Shown: positions 17,591 through 26,265, counted from the first letter of the stretch. The stretch is DNA of 64,000 nt from Lachnospiraceae bacterium (GCA_031263035.1 JAISGP010000079.1:1-64000); one strand, 5' to 3'. Program-made: numbers and translations. The notes: generated by a model from the sequence alone, not told the origin.

Positions 17591-19960
17591 TTACTTTAAA
17601 TGAGTACTTATTTTTATGTTTTTTCCATTAGTTTCAATGGTAATTGCTCCGTTTTCTATAGTACTAAATATTTTACTATTAATTAGTTTTACTCTATTAA
17701 TAGTTTCTTTTGAAGGATGTCCATACATATTATCTATACCGGCAGAAACAATTGAATAAGAAGGTTTTGTAACCATTAAAAACTCTTTACTTGATGAATT
17801 TTTAGAGCCATGATGAGCCAGTTTAAGAATATCCAAGTTATTTTTGGGATATTCTTTTTTTAGTTCAGATACTACATTTGGTTCAACTTCTTTTCCTATA
17901 TCACCGGTAAATAAGCCATCAAAATCTTTATATTTTAAATATAGAACAAGGGAAGATTCATTCCCAATTTTTACATTGGTATCTGTTTCTTTATTTGGGT
18001 AAACAGATGTTATACTAACCTCTTTATCAAGTATATTATCTAAACAATCCATTTCTAAAATCGGTATTTTCTTTTTTCTCCCAAGATAGCTTATTTTTTC
18101 TAGATTTTTATCGTGAAAAAGCTCAGGCGCTAAAACGATATTTTTGATTTTAATCTGATTATCTTTTTGTGATAAAAATTCTTCTATACCATTTAAGTGG
18201 TCAATATCTCCGTGGGTTAGAAAAACATAGTCTATCTCATTAATTCCTTTTGAAAGTAAGAAAGGTTCAATTCTATATTTTCCAACATTTTTCACACCAG
18301 AACTTCCACCATCTATTAAAAATGTATGGTGTGTAGGAGTATTTATAACAATACAGTCACCTTGGTCAACATCTAAAAATGTAATCCTTAATTCTTTTGT
18401 ATACTTGGAAAATGGAAAAGATATAATAAATATTCCCAAGAAGGCAATTATTAATCCGTAGAAAAAGAAAATGAGATTTTTTCTTTTCATATTTTTCAAA
18501 TTTGATATTTGTGCTTTTGTAATAAGATTTTCTTCCATATCAAGTTTCTTGATTTTTTGAAATAGCAATAGTGAAGCCATCATTAATAAAATAAATATTA
18601 CAATTTGAATTATATTTGGTTTACCTGACACAATTTGACTAAAAGGTAATTTTAAATTTAATTTGCAAAGTATGTTAAACAAATTTAAAAGGATATTGCA
18701 AATGAAGAAAAATAATTTAGAAACAATAGGAATATAAAAAGAAAAAACAATACCTAATATTCCAAATAGTAACAATAAAGGCATTAAAGGAATTATTATT
18801 AGATTTAAAAGGAAACTTGTAAGGGAATAAGTATAAAAAATAGATAGCACTATTGGGAGCATTAATATTTGTATTAGAAAACAGGTTATAAGACTTCTAT
18901 AGGTGGTAAGAAGAATATTAGGTATATTATTTCTAAATAGATTAGTTATTTTAGAAAAGAGAGGTATTAAATAGATTATAGTAATAACTGCACCATAACT
19001 TAAATAAAAACTTGAATTAAGTAGGGAAAGAGGTTGCCATAATAGTAGAATTACAATGGAGGTTGTAATGGATGTACAAGTGTGAACTTTTCTACCGGTA
19101 ATATCTCCAATTATATGAAAAATAAACATTGATAAGGCACGAAGAGATGAGATAGATAACCCGATAATAGCTATATAAGTTAACATAAATATAATTGAAA
19201 TACTACCACATAATAAAAATGACTTTGAAAATTTTCGAAGAAAACCATATAGTCCTAAACCGATAAAAGATAAATGTAATCCTGATATAGCAAGGATATG
19301 ACTTATTCCATTTATTTTATAAAGGTCCTTGGTATTATCCTCTATATTTGATTTGTCTCCGAGTATTATTCCTTTTAATAAACCAGAATTTCTACTTGAA
19401 AGAAAGCTATCTATATTTTTTAAAGAAGAGTTTCTAAAACTATTAAGGGTATTTAAAAATAAATTTTTGTGATAATTTTGAATTTGGATTTTCTCTGGGA
19501 ATATTGCGGCATCTATTTTTTTTGTTTTATAATAATGATATTGATTAAAATTACCAGGGTTTCTATCAGTTAAAAAGTAAGAAATCTCTCCTGTAACAGA
19601 AATAGTATTTCCGATGGAATAAAGTATATTAGAAGTATTTAAATCATTATTTTTCTTTTCATAAACAATGAAATTTAGATTTGAAATATTATCATAATAT
19701 TTTGTGTGACTATGTTTTATATATAAAGCTACAGTGTTTTCCTTGTCTTCAATTTTATATATTTTCCCTATAACAGTAATAACATCATTATTTTTAAATT
19801 CTTTTTCTAAATTCAAACTAGATGTAGTATTGTAAAATGCATCAGTATAAAAATAGGTAATTAAAAAAATGATTATAATTACAAATAAATTGAAATACAT
19901 TAGTGGAGAGTTTCTTAGATTAGACAGTGATTTGATCTTTAATTTTGTTATAGATTCCAT
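17591..19960 (-). CDS. comEC: ComEC/Rec2 family DNA-uptake channel protein
   Basis: This protein of about 789 residues is the inner-membrane channel for single-stranded DNA during transformation. An N-terminal membrane helix and a DUF4131-like OB-fold region are followed by the polytopic Competence domain (GINGISHILAISGLHLSFIG-type region, about residues 215-235). The C-terminal metallo-beta-lactamase-like domain has LDVDQGDCI, THGDIDHLNG and LAHHGSKNSS motifs, so the putative nuclease metal ligands are retained. The frame extends to 20056, but I choose ATG 19960, preceded by AGG at eight bases; this overlaps the end of comEA by about 40 bases and suggests translational coupling. No pilus or comF genes are nearby. 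Confidence 0.88.
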   Translation of the reverse strand: MESITKLKIKSLSNLRNSPLMYFNLFVIIIIFLITYFYTDAFYNTTSSLNLEKEFKNNDVITVIGKIYKIEDKENTVALYIKHSHTKYYDNISNLNFIVYEKKNNDLNTSNILYSIGNTISVTGEISYFLTDRNPGNFNQYHYYKTKKIDAAIFPEKIQIQNYHKNLFLNTLNSFRNSSLKNIDSFLSSRNSGLLKGIILGDKSNIEDNTKDLYKINGISHILAISGLHLSFIGLGLYGFLRKFSKSFLLCGSISIIFMLTYIAIIGLSISSLRALSMFIFHIIGDITGRKVHTCTSITTSIVILLLWQPLSLLNSSFYLSYGAVITIIYLIPLFSKITNLFRNNIPNILLTTYRSLITCFLIQILMLPIVLSIFYTYSLTSFLLNLIIIPLMPLLLLFGILGIVFSFYIPIVSKLFFFICNILLNLFNILCKLNLKLPFSQIVSGKPNIIQIVIFILLMMASLLLFQKIKKLDMEENLITKAQISNLKNMKRKNLIFFFYGLIIAFLGIFIISFPFSKYTKELRITFLDVDQGDCIVINTPTHHTFLIDGGSSGVKNVGKYRIEPFLLSKGINEIDYVFLTHGDIDHLNGIEEFLSQKDNQIKIKNIVLAPELFHDKNLEKISYLGRKKKIPILEMDCLDNILDKEVSITSVYPNKETDTNVKIGNESSLVLYLKYKDFDGLFTGDIGKEVEPNVVSELKKEYPKNNLDILKLAHHGSKNSSSKEFLMVTKPSYSIVSAGIDNMYGHPSKETINRVKLINSKIFSTIENGAITIETNGKNIKISTHLK

Positions 19961-20612
19961 CTTTAATACCTGGTACATTTTTGATTTCTTCAACAGATTT
20001 AAAATTTCCATTTTGAGTTCTATAAGCAATAATATCATTTGCACGAGATTCTCCAATACCTGAAAGACTAGTTAGGGCTGATAAATCGGCAGAATTAATA
20101 TTTACTTTTGTAGTGGAAGAGGTACTATTAGAATTACCATTAGAAGTGTTATTGGTATTACCGATAGAAGTTCCTTCTTTAGAGTTATTTACAGAGGAGG
20201 TACTACCTGATTCCCATTCTTTTTTAGTTGGAATATGTATTTGAATACCATCAGATAATAATTCAGCTTGATTAATAGCATTCTGCTGGGCATTAGAAGA
20301 AAAACCTCCTGCCATTTTTACTACATTAAAGACTCTTGCACCTTTTTCTAGAATATACACACCAGGATGTTTTACGGCACCTGTTATATGAATATAGATT
20401 TTTTCAGTACTTGATTTAGCTTCAGAATTAGAAGTGCTATCATCATCTTTATTAGCAGAAGGTTCTTTGTTTTCTGTTTTGGCAACATTAGTTTTATCTT
20501 GATTAAGGTTTTCAGAAACTTTTCTGGAATTAGAACAAGATGTTAAAAATATAGATATAGAACAAAGAAAAATAAGAATTGTAAAGACTTTTGATTTAGA
20601 TTTGATTTGCAT
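19920..20612 (-). CDS. comEA: ComEA-like DNA receptor with SLBB and helix-hairpin-helix domains, lipoprotein signal
   Basis: This 230-residue exported protein binds double-stranded DNA outside the membrane and passes it to ComEC. It begins with a hydrophobic signal ending in a lipobox-like LTSC with Cys26, followed by a charged Ser/Asn/Lys-rich linker. An SLBB domain lies at about 70-130 (HPGVYILEKGARVFNVVKMA), then a low-complexity Ser/Asn/Thr linker, then the helix-hairpin-helix pair at about 168-230 (VNINSADLSALTSLSGIGES). Order and size fit ComEA. The lipobox is unusual, since ComEA normally has a plain N-terminal membrane helix. It is followed by an overlapping comEC. Confidence 0.9.
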   Translation of the reverse strand: MQIKSKSKVFTILIFLCSISIFLTSCSNSRKVSENLNQDKTNVAKTENKEPSANKDDDSTSNSEAKSSTEKIYIHITGAVKHPGVYILEKGARVFNVVKMAGGFSSNAQQNAINQAELLSDGIQIHIPTKKEWESGSTSSVNNSKEGTSIGNTNNTSNGNSNSTSSTTKVNINSADLSALTSLSGIGESRANDIIAYRTQNGNFKSVEEIKNVPGIKDGIYNKIKDQITV

Positions 20613-20694
20613 TATTTCCTTTCCAAAATGTAAAAGAAATATCCCATATGCAATTTACATTTTACAATGAAAGATGAAATTTGACAAGAGCTTC

Positions 20695-20723
20695 TAGACA
20701 AAAATCTATGAAAATGTTAATAT
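20695..20723 (+). promoter_or_regulatory. Predicted promoter of the TetR-type regulator gene
   Basis: TAGACA at 20695-20700, 17 bases, then TAATAT at 20718-20723 lie about 50 bases before ATG 20774. The divergent comEA start is at 20612, so the region is shared. Confidence 0.45.
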
Positions 20724-20773
20724 ATCTGAGTAATTTGTAAAAAGCTACATAGAATTTCTAAGGGTGAATAATA

Positions 20774-21457
20774 ATGAAACAAGAAAATAAAGATTTAACT
20801 GAAGAAAAAAATACATCTAACTTTGAAAATATAGGAGATCAAACAGCTGCAATGTTTATTTCCACTGCAACAGAGATGATTGATGAAGTAGGATATGATA
20901 ATCTGTCTATTAGAAAAATTGCAGATAGAACGGGATACCATAACTCTACTATATATTTGCATTTTAAAGATTTTAATGAGTTGCTTATGCTAGCTTCCAT
21001 GAAACATTTTGCGGCTTATAGTGATAAGTTAGAAAAACTAAGTAAAGAAGACTTATCCGGAAAAGATGAATTTCTTTCAATTTGGGAAGTATGGACAGAT
21101 TCCAGTTTGAAATATCCAGAAGTTTTCTATAATTTCTTTTTCGGTAAACATAGCAATAACCTAGAAAAAGTTATGAAAAGATACTATGAAATATTTCCTG
21201 AAGAAAGTCATATTTATGCAAATGAAATAGAGCATATGTATTTTGGCAATGACATTTCTACAAGAAGCAAAAATATACTTAATCTAATTAAAGATAATAA
21301 CTCTGGAGTTAATGATAATAATATAGATATGATTAATGAAATTATAATAAGTTTTTGCAAGTATAAATTAGAGCAAAAATGTAAGAATAGTAAGCTGGAT
21401 GCAGATGAATTAAAAAGACAAATTATGGATATGATACATTATGTGTGTAAAATATAA
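20774..21457 (+). CDS. TetR/AcrR family transcriptional regulator
   Basis: This 227-residue protein has a TetR DNA-binding domain at about residues 28-75, with the helix-turn-helix NLSIRKIADRTGYHNSTIYLHFKD matching the family in pieces (IRKIADRTGYHNSTIYLHF). The first 25 residues are a polar extension. The C-terminal ligand domain is not recognisable, and the Cys in the C-terminal KCKNSK segment is unremarkable. Its gene lies directly upstream of the reductase and BCCT transporter genes on the same strand, so it is the natural candidate to control them. That link, and a methylated amine or betaine as ligand, are inferences. Confidence 0.85.
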   Translation: MKQENKDLTEEKNTSNFENIGDQTAAMFISTATEMIDEVGYDNLSIRKIADRTGYHNSTIYLHFKDFNELLMLASMKHFAAYSDKLEKLSKEDLSGKDEFLSIWEVWTDSSLKYPEVFYNFFFGKHSNNLEKVMKRYYEIFPEESHIYANEIEHMYFGNDISTRSKNILNLIKDNNSGVNDNNIDMINEIIISFCKYKLEQKCKNSKLDADELKRQIMDMIHYVCKI

Positions 21458-21612
21458 TGGTAAAGCATATTCGATTTTAAGGTTAATATAGTTTGAAATA
21501 AACATATGAAAACAATGGTTTTTCAATAGATAAAGGTGTAGTATTATAAATAGTTTTTTTATTTTTAAACTATATAGTAGCTTTGTATAATAAATCAGTT
21601 AAAATAGCTATG

Positions 21613-21635
21613 TTTCAACATGAGAAACTTTAGCT
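21613..21635 (-). repeat. 23-bp dispersed repeat, copy 1
   Basis: These 23 bases are the exact reverse complement of 50487-50509. It lies between the end of the TetR gene and its terminator. See the copy upstream of ilvB. Confidence 0.7.
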
Positions 21636-21661
21636 CTTTAGAATATAAGATAAAGTAAGTG

Positions 21662-21703
21662 CAGATATTTAGAAAACATAATTTCTAATATCTGTATTTT
21701 TTT
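21662..21703 (+). terminator. Terminator downstream of the TetR gene
   Basis: A 13-bp stem with a single-base bulge (arms from CAGATAT at 21662 to ATATCTG ending 21694), a 6-base loop and a T-rich tail. It separates the regulator from the reductase genes. Confidence 0.65.
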
Positions 21704-21898
21704 ATGTGATTTTTTATGATTAATTGAAGTGGACAGCAATATATGAAAAACAAAATAGACAAGAAAGAAATCTGAATATGTTAAACCAAAAATCTTGATT
21801 ATATTTATATATAGTTCCGTTTTACACTTTAACAAAATTTATATTCATCATTTTATATATAGATTTTTTGAATTATTCAAAAAAATTATAAAAACCTC

Positions 21899-21927
21899 TT
21901 GCAAATAATCGCGCTTAGTGCTATTAT
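21899..21927 (+). promoter_or_regulatory. Predicted promoter of the reductase-BCCT operon
   Basis: TTGCAA at 21899-21904, a 17-base spacer containing GCGCTTAGTGC, and TATTAT at 21922-21927. A 14-base near-palindrome ATAAGCGTGCTTAT follows near the expected start site, and a longer inverted repeat lies further downstream. Together these look like operator sites. Confidence 0.55.
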
Positions 21928-21977
21928 ACCGTTAAAGTAATTAAATAAGCGTGCTTATATTTAAAATAATTATTAAT

Positions 21978-22010
21978 ATTGACGAAAACAATGACGATTG
22001 TTTCATCAAT
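21978..22010. promoter_or_regulatory. Long imperfect inverted repeat before the reductase genes (candidate TetR operator or leader hairpin)
   Basis: Arms 21978-21992 and 21997-22010 match except for a C/T difference and one extra A, around a 4-base centre GACG. It lies about 50 bases after the predicted -10 and 11 bases before the AGGAGG RBS. The size and symmetry suit a TetR dimer site, but an mRNA hairpin is equally possible. Confidence 0.45.
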
Positions 22011-22033
22011 ACATTTAAATGAGGAGGGTCTTT

Positions 22034-23359
22034 ATGAAATTAGAGATTGGTAATTTCTATGTTAAAGATATTACTTTTGGTAAAGAACTTAAATTTGATA
22101 ATGGAGTTCTAACAATCAATAAGGAAGAAGCACTAGCTTTTATTAAAGAAGATGAAAGAATTACAGAAGCAGATTTATACATTGCTAAACCTGGTGATAA
22201 AATCAGAATGTGTCCTGTAAAAGAAGCTGTTGAGCCTAGAGTACGTCTTGATGGTAGAGGTTTGTTTCCAGGATATGAAGGAGAACTGGTTAGAGCCGGT
22301 GAAGGTACACTTCATGCTATGAAAAATTGCAGTGTTTTAGTAGTAGGTAGACATTGGGGCGGTTTTCAAGATGGTGTTATCGACATGAGCGGAGAAGGTC
22401 AGAAATATACATATTTCGGTGGCTTAAATAACATTGTCTTAGTAGCTGATACTAATGAAGAATTTGAAAAAAGAGAACAGCAAAAGAAAAATGATGCTTT
22501 ACGTCATGCAGCCCATAGGTTGGCAGAATTTGTTGGTAAATGTGTTAAAGATTTAAAACCTGAAGATACTGAATCTTACGAACTTGAACCGGCTATAAAA
22601 AGAGATCCAAAAACTGAAAAATTACCATCTGTAGTTTTCGTTATGCAACCTCAAACGCAAATGGAAGATATGGGATATAATACTTTAGCTTATGGATGGG
22701 ATATGAATCATATGTTACCTACTTATATGAATCCCAATGAAGTTTTAGATGGTGCTATAGTTTCAGGAAGTTTTATGCCCGTTGCAGCAAAATGGTCAAC
22801 CTACGATTATCAGAACTGTCCTGCTATAAAAGCATTATATAGAGAACATGGTAAAACAATTAATTTCCTCGGAATAATCATGTCTAATCTTAATGTTGCA
22901 TTAGACCAAAAAGAACGTTCAGCTATTTATGTAGCTCAAATAGCCAATTCTCTTGGAGCAGATGGAGCAGTTGTAGCAGAAGAAGGATATGGTAATCCAG
23001 ATGCAGATTATGTTGGTTGTATAGTTGCTCTTGAAGATGCCGGAGTTAAAACTGTTGGACTTTCTGATGAATGTACAGGTCGTGACGGTATGAGTCAACC
23101 TCTTGTAACCTTAGATGAAAAATGTGATGCATTAGTATCCTGTGGTGATGTTTCTGATTTATTGGTTCTTCCGGCAATGGAGACTGTTTTAGGTGAATTA
23201 GAAGCCTTAGGCCGTGATGGAATGGCAGGAGGATGGGCAGGAGATGAAATCCTTGGGCCTTCTGTTAGAGAAGATGGATCAATAATTATGGAAAACAATT
23301 CAATGTTCTGTGGAGATCAAGTTCTTGGTTGGTCAACAAAGACTATGAAAGCGTTCTAA
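22034..23359 (+). CDS. grdI: Betaine/sarcosine-type reductase component B, subunit alpha (GrdI/GrdG-like)
   Basis: This 441-residue protein belongs to the GrdE/GrdG/GrdI family of substrate-binding subunits of component B in Stickland-type reductases. The N-terminus (MKLEIGNFYVKDITFG) and an EEGYGNPDADYVGC region near 311-324 are typical. In glycine reductase GrdE the proprotein is cleaved at an Asn-Cys pair right after DGAIVSG to form a pyruvoyl group. Here the same place reads DGAIVSGSFMP (Ser246-Phe247), so that site is absent, which fits the betaine or sarcosine enzymes. The BCCT transporter downstream favours betaine. The start is ATG 22034 after GAGGAGGG; the earlier ATG 22019 precedes the RBS. 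Thirteen bases separate it from the Sec subunit gene. Confidence 0.85.
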   Translation: MKLEIGNFYVKDITFGKELKFDNGVLTINKEEALAFIKEDERITEADLYIAKPGDKIRMCPVKEAVEPRVRLDGRGLFPGYEGELVRAGEGTLHAMKNCSVLVVGRHWGGFQDGVIDMSGEGQKYTYFGGLNNIVLVADTNEEFEKREQQKKNDALRHAAHRLAEFVGKCVKDLKPEDTESYELEPAIKRDPKTEKLPSVVFVMQPQTQMEDMGYNTLAYGWDMNHMLPTYMNPNEVLDGAIVSGSFMPVAAKWSTYDYQNCPAIKALYREHGKTINFLGIIMSNLNVALDQKERSAIYVAQIANSLGADGAVVAEEGYGNPDADYVGCIVALEDAGVKTVGLSDECTGRDGMSQPLVTLDEKCDALVSCGDVSDLLVLPAMETVLGELEALGRDGMAGGWAGDEILGPSVREDGSIIMENNSMFCGDQVLGWSTKTMKAF

Positions 23360-23372
23360 GGAGGAAAAATAC

Positions 23373-24680
23373 ATGAAAAAGGCTATATTATATATAAATC
23401 AATTTTTTGGACAAATTGGTGGAGAAGATAAGGCTGATTTTGCTCCCGTAATTAGAGAAGGTAAAGTTGGACCGGCAATGGAATTTGCTAAAAATCTTCA
23501 AGCTGATATAACATATACAATTATTTGTGGTGATAACTTTATGGGATCTAACACAGATGAAGCAGTTAAAACTATATTAGATGGATTAGAAGGAAAAGAC
23601 TTTGATTTATTTCTTGCAGGTCCTGCATTCCAAGCTGGACGTTATGGAGTAGCTTGCGGAACTATTTGCAAGGCTGTTAAAGAGAAGTTTAATGTACCGG
23701 TACTTACATCTATGAATGTAGAAAATCCCGGTGTAGAAATGTTTAAATCTAATATGCTTATAATGGAAGGTGCAAATATAGCTTCACATATGAGAAAAGA
23801 TGTAGCAGCTATGGTTAAGGTTGCAAATAAAATTTTAAGTGGAGAACAAGTTGGACCGGCGACGGAAGAAGGATATTTCCCAACAGGAAGAAGAAAAGAA
23901 GTATGGTTAGAAGATAAAACTACTGCTGCAGATCGTATGATTAATATGCTTGTAGCTAAACTTAATGGAGAACCATTTGTAACTGAACTTCCAATACCTA
24001 AGCCTGACAGAGTTCCTATTGCACCGGCTATAAAGGATTTAAAGCATGCTAAAATTGCACTTGTAACTACAGGTGGTATTGTACCTGTAGATAATCCTGA
24101 TAAAATTCAATCTGCATCTGCAACACGTTGGGGACGTTATGATATAAGTCATACTATGAGACTTGAATCAGGTGTATACAAAACAATTCATGCCGGATTT
24201 GATCCTGCTGCTGCCAATGATGACCCTAACGTTATCACTCCTGTGGATGCACTTCAAGAATTATTAAAAGAAGGATACTATGGTAGCCTTCATCCATATT
24301 TCTATTCTACAGTTGGAACAGGAACTACTCAAGCTGAAGCAGCCAGAATGGCAAATGAAATTGTTCCTTACCTTAAAGAAGATAATGTAGACGGAATAAT
24401 TATGGTCTCTACTTGAGGCACCTGTACTCGTTGCGGCGCAACGATGGTTAAAGAATTTGAAAAAGCAGGTTTCCCTATAGTCCAAATGTGTAACTTGATT
24501 CCGGTTGCTAAGACAGTTGGATCAAACCGTATAGTTCCAACAATTTCCATTCCTTATCCTCTCGGAGATCCGGGAACTCCAAAAGAAGAGCAATGGAAGC
24601 TTAGAATGAATAGAACTAAGATTGCTTTAGATGCTTTGGCAACAGATATTAAGGAACAGACTATATTTAAAGTCTCTTAA
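23373..24680 (+). CDS. grdH: Betaine/sarcosine-type reductase component B, selenoprotein subunit beta (TGA = selenocysteine)
   Basis: This 435-residue selenoprotein carries out reductive cleavage of the bound substrate in component B. The substrate's methylamine is released and a carboxymethyl group passes to the selenoprotein A on the way to acetyl phosphate. The reading frame crosses an in-frame TGA at 24414-24416, residue 348, within Ser-Thr-Sec-Gly-Thr-Cys-Thr-Arg-Cys-Gly, the known active-site motif of GrdB/GrdF/GrdH. Homology continues without a break to the TAA at 24680 and total length is normal. A 7-bp hairpin (24428-24444) starts 11 bases after the TGA, as expected for a bacterial SECIS. 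AGGAGG precedes ATG 23373. Specificity for betaine is inferred from the transporter and the partner subunit. Confidence 0.9.
24428..24444 (+). promoter_or_regulatory. Candidate bacterial SECIS hairpin for selenocysteine insertion
   Basis: A perfect 7-bp stem (TCGTTGC with GCAACGA) closes a GGC loop, starting 11 bases after the selenocysteine TGA. Its place, GC-rich stem and G-containing loop fit SelB-recognised elements, which lie in the coding region just after UGA. Confidence 0.75.
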
Positions 24681-24698
24681 AAAGGAGGGACAATAGGA

Positions 24699-26249
24699 AT
24701 GAAAAAGAACGATAATCACGTATTTATAATATCTTTGATTTTAACACTTGCTATAGCATTCTGGGCAATATTTGGGAAAACAAGTTTTGGCATAGTATCT
24801 AATGCAGTATTTAATTTTCTATCTGTAGATTTTGGATGGTTATATCTTTTAATCATGTTTGTCTTTGTTGTTTTCGTTATTGTTCTTGCTATTAGCAAAT
24901 ATGGTAGCATTAAACTTGGTGATGATGATTCTGTACCTGAATATAAAACCAGTTCATGGTTTGCTATGTTATTTGGATGTGGAATGGGTGTAGGCTTAGT
25001 ATTTTGGGGAATATCAGAACCTATATCTCATTACATTGCACCAATGGCAGGAATAAAGGCTGGAAGTGCCGAAGCTGCCCAATTTGCAATGAAATCAAGT
25101 TTTATGCATTGGGGAATTCAACCTTGGGCAAATTATGCAATTATTGGTTTAGCTCTTGCATATTTTACTTTTAGGAAGAAGAAAAAAGGGTTAATTAGCA
25201 GTATATTTGAGCCACTTATTGGTGAAAAGAAGGTTAATGGTTTCTGGGGAAAATTAATTGATGTTCTTGCTGTATTTGCAACTGTAGCAGGAGTTGTTAC
25301 ATCTCTTGGATTAGGTGTTTTGCAAATAAATAGTGGACTAAAATATATGTTTGGTGTTCCCACTACATTACTTATCCAAATAATAATTATTGGAGTAATT
25401 AGTGTTATTGTAATTTGGTCAGCTGTATCAGGAATTGATAAGGGAATTAAACTTATATCTGATGCCAATCTTTATATAGCAATTGGACTTATGATTTTAG
25501 TTTTCTTAGTTGGACCAAAGGTAGATGTAATTAATAATTTTGTAAATGGTTTTGGACAATACTTAGGAACCTTTATTCAGGATTCTTTAGGTATTAATAC
25601 ATATAGTGATTTATCATGGCTACGTAATTGGAGAATATTCTATTGGGCATGGTGGATTGCTTGGGCACCATTTGTTGGTGTATTTATAGCAAGAATTTCT
25701 AAGGGCCGAACAATAAGAGAGTTTATAGCAGGGGTTGTAATTGCACCAACTTTAGGTTCCCTCCTTTGGTTTGCAATATTTGGTACTCTTGGAATTAATC
25801 TTGGTAGCAAAGGTATATTATCTACAAAAGCTCTTCAAGCAGTTGTAGCAAAGCCAGAAACAGGACTATTCGTAGTCATGCAGAAATATCCTTTTGGAAT
25901 GATATTATCAGTTGTAGCTTTAGTTCTTTTGTGTACATTTTTTATTACATCAGCAAACTCAGGCACATTTGTACTTTCAATGCTTTCTTCAAATGGAAAT
26001 CTTAATCCCCCGAATAATAAGAAAATCCTTTGGGGAATTGTACAAGCGGTATTGGCTATTGGATTATTAGTTGCAGGAGGTTTGAAACCACTTCAAATTA
26101 TTTCAATAGCAGCAGCTTTTCCTTTTATATTTATAATGCTTTTTGCCATGGTTTCTCTGGTGAAATCCTTAAAAGGAGAAACTATACCTACTAAATTTAA
26201 AATCGGTGAAAGTGCTAAAAATCTTGTGAATGCTGAAACAGAAAACTAA
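24699..26249 (+). CDS. BCCT family transporter (betaine/carnitine/choline)
   Basis: This 516-residue, 12-helix transporter imports trimethylammonium compounds. The family glycine-rich helix GMGVGLVFWGISEP is at about residues 89-102. The hallmark Trp-rich segment (YWAWWIAWAPFVGVFIAR) is at about 310-330, followed by the conserved ISKGRTIREF. It lies 18 bases after the selenoprotein gene, with an AAAGGAGGG RBS, so it is almost certainly in the same operon and supplies its substrate. Glycine betaine is the most likely cargo; carnitine or choline cannot be excluded from sequence. The short C-terminal tail argues for a catabolic rather than osmotically regulated carrier. Confidence 0.9.
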   Translation: MKKNDNHVFIISLILTLAIAFWAIFGKTSFGIVSNAVFNFLSVDFGWLYLLIMFVFVVFVIVLAISKYGSIKLGDDDSVPEYKTSSWFAMLFGCGMGVGLVFWGISEPISHYIAPMAGIKAGSAEAAQFAMKSSFMHWGIQPWANYAIIGLALAYFTFRKKKKGLISSIFEPLIGEKKVNGFWGKLIDVLAVFATVAGVVTSLGLGVLQINSGLKYMFGVPTTLLIQIIIIGVISVIVIWSAVSGIDKGIKLISDANLYIAIGLMILVFLVGPKVDVINNFVNGFGQYLGTFIQDSLGINTYSDLSWLRNWRIFYWAWWIAWAPFVGVFIARISKGRTIREFIAGVVIAPTLGSLLWFAIFGTLGINLGSKGILSTKALQAVVAKPETGLFVVMQKYPFGMILSVVALVLLCTFFITSANSGTFVLSMLSSNGNLNPPNNKKILWGIVQAVLAIGLLVAGGLKPLQIISIAAAFPFIFIMLFAMVSLVKSLKGETIPTKFKIGESAKNLVNAETEN

Positions 26250-26265
26250 AAGTATACTTTCCTCT

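Larger units (their letters stand above)
21458..22033. other. Regulatory region upstream of the betaine-type reductase genes
   Basis: This gap of about 575 bases holds a 23-bp sequence that also occurs inverted upstream of ilvB (21613-21635), a terminator (21662-21703), and a perfect palindrome of 10 bp with a one-base centre (21864-21884). It also holds a promoter (21899-21927) and a long imperfect inverted repeat (21978-22010). I find no convincing ORF; a 65-codon minus-strand frame overlaps the terminator and lacks an RBS. Confidence 0.6.

Noticed and set aside
21638..21835. 65-codon minus-strand ORF downstream of the TetR gene
   Set aside because: It has no RBS, overlaps a terminator, and its AT-driven composition (Ile, Leu, Phe, Lys) looks like chance.
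22817..22819. Cys262 in QNCPA as the pyruvoyl-forming residue
   Set aside because: The processed Asn-Cys of GrdE follows DGAIVSG, about 16 residues earlier, where this protein has Ser-Phe.
24444..24680. Separate 78-residue gene after the reductase subunit
   Set aside because: It is the C-terminal part of the selenoprotein, in the same frame as the upstream part across a TGA in a known selenocysteine context. There is no RBS of its own.
23373..24680. Reductase subunit as a pseudogene with a premature stop
   Set aside because: The TGA falls exactly at the family's selenocysteine, a hairpin follows, and the rest of the protein is intact.
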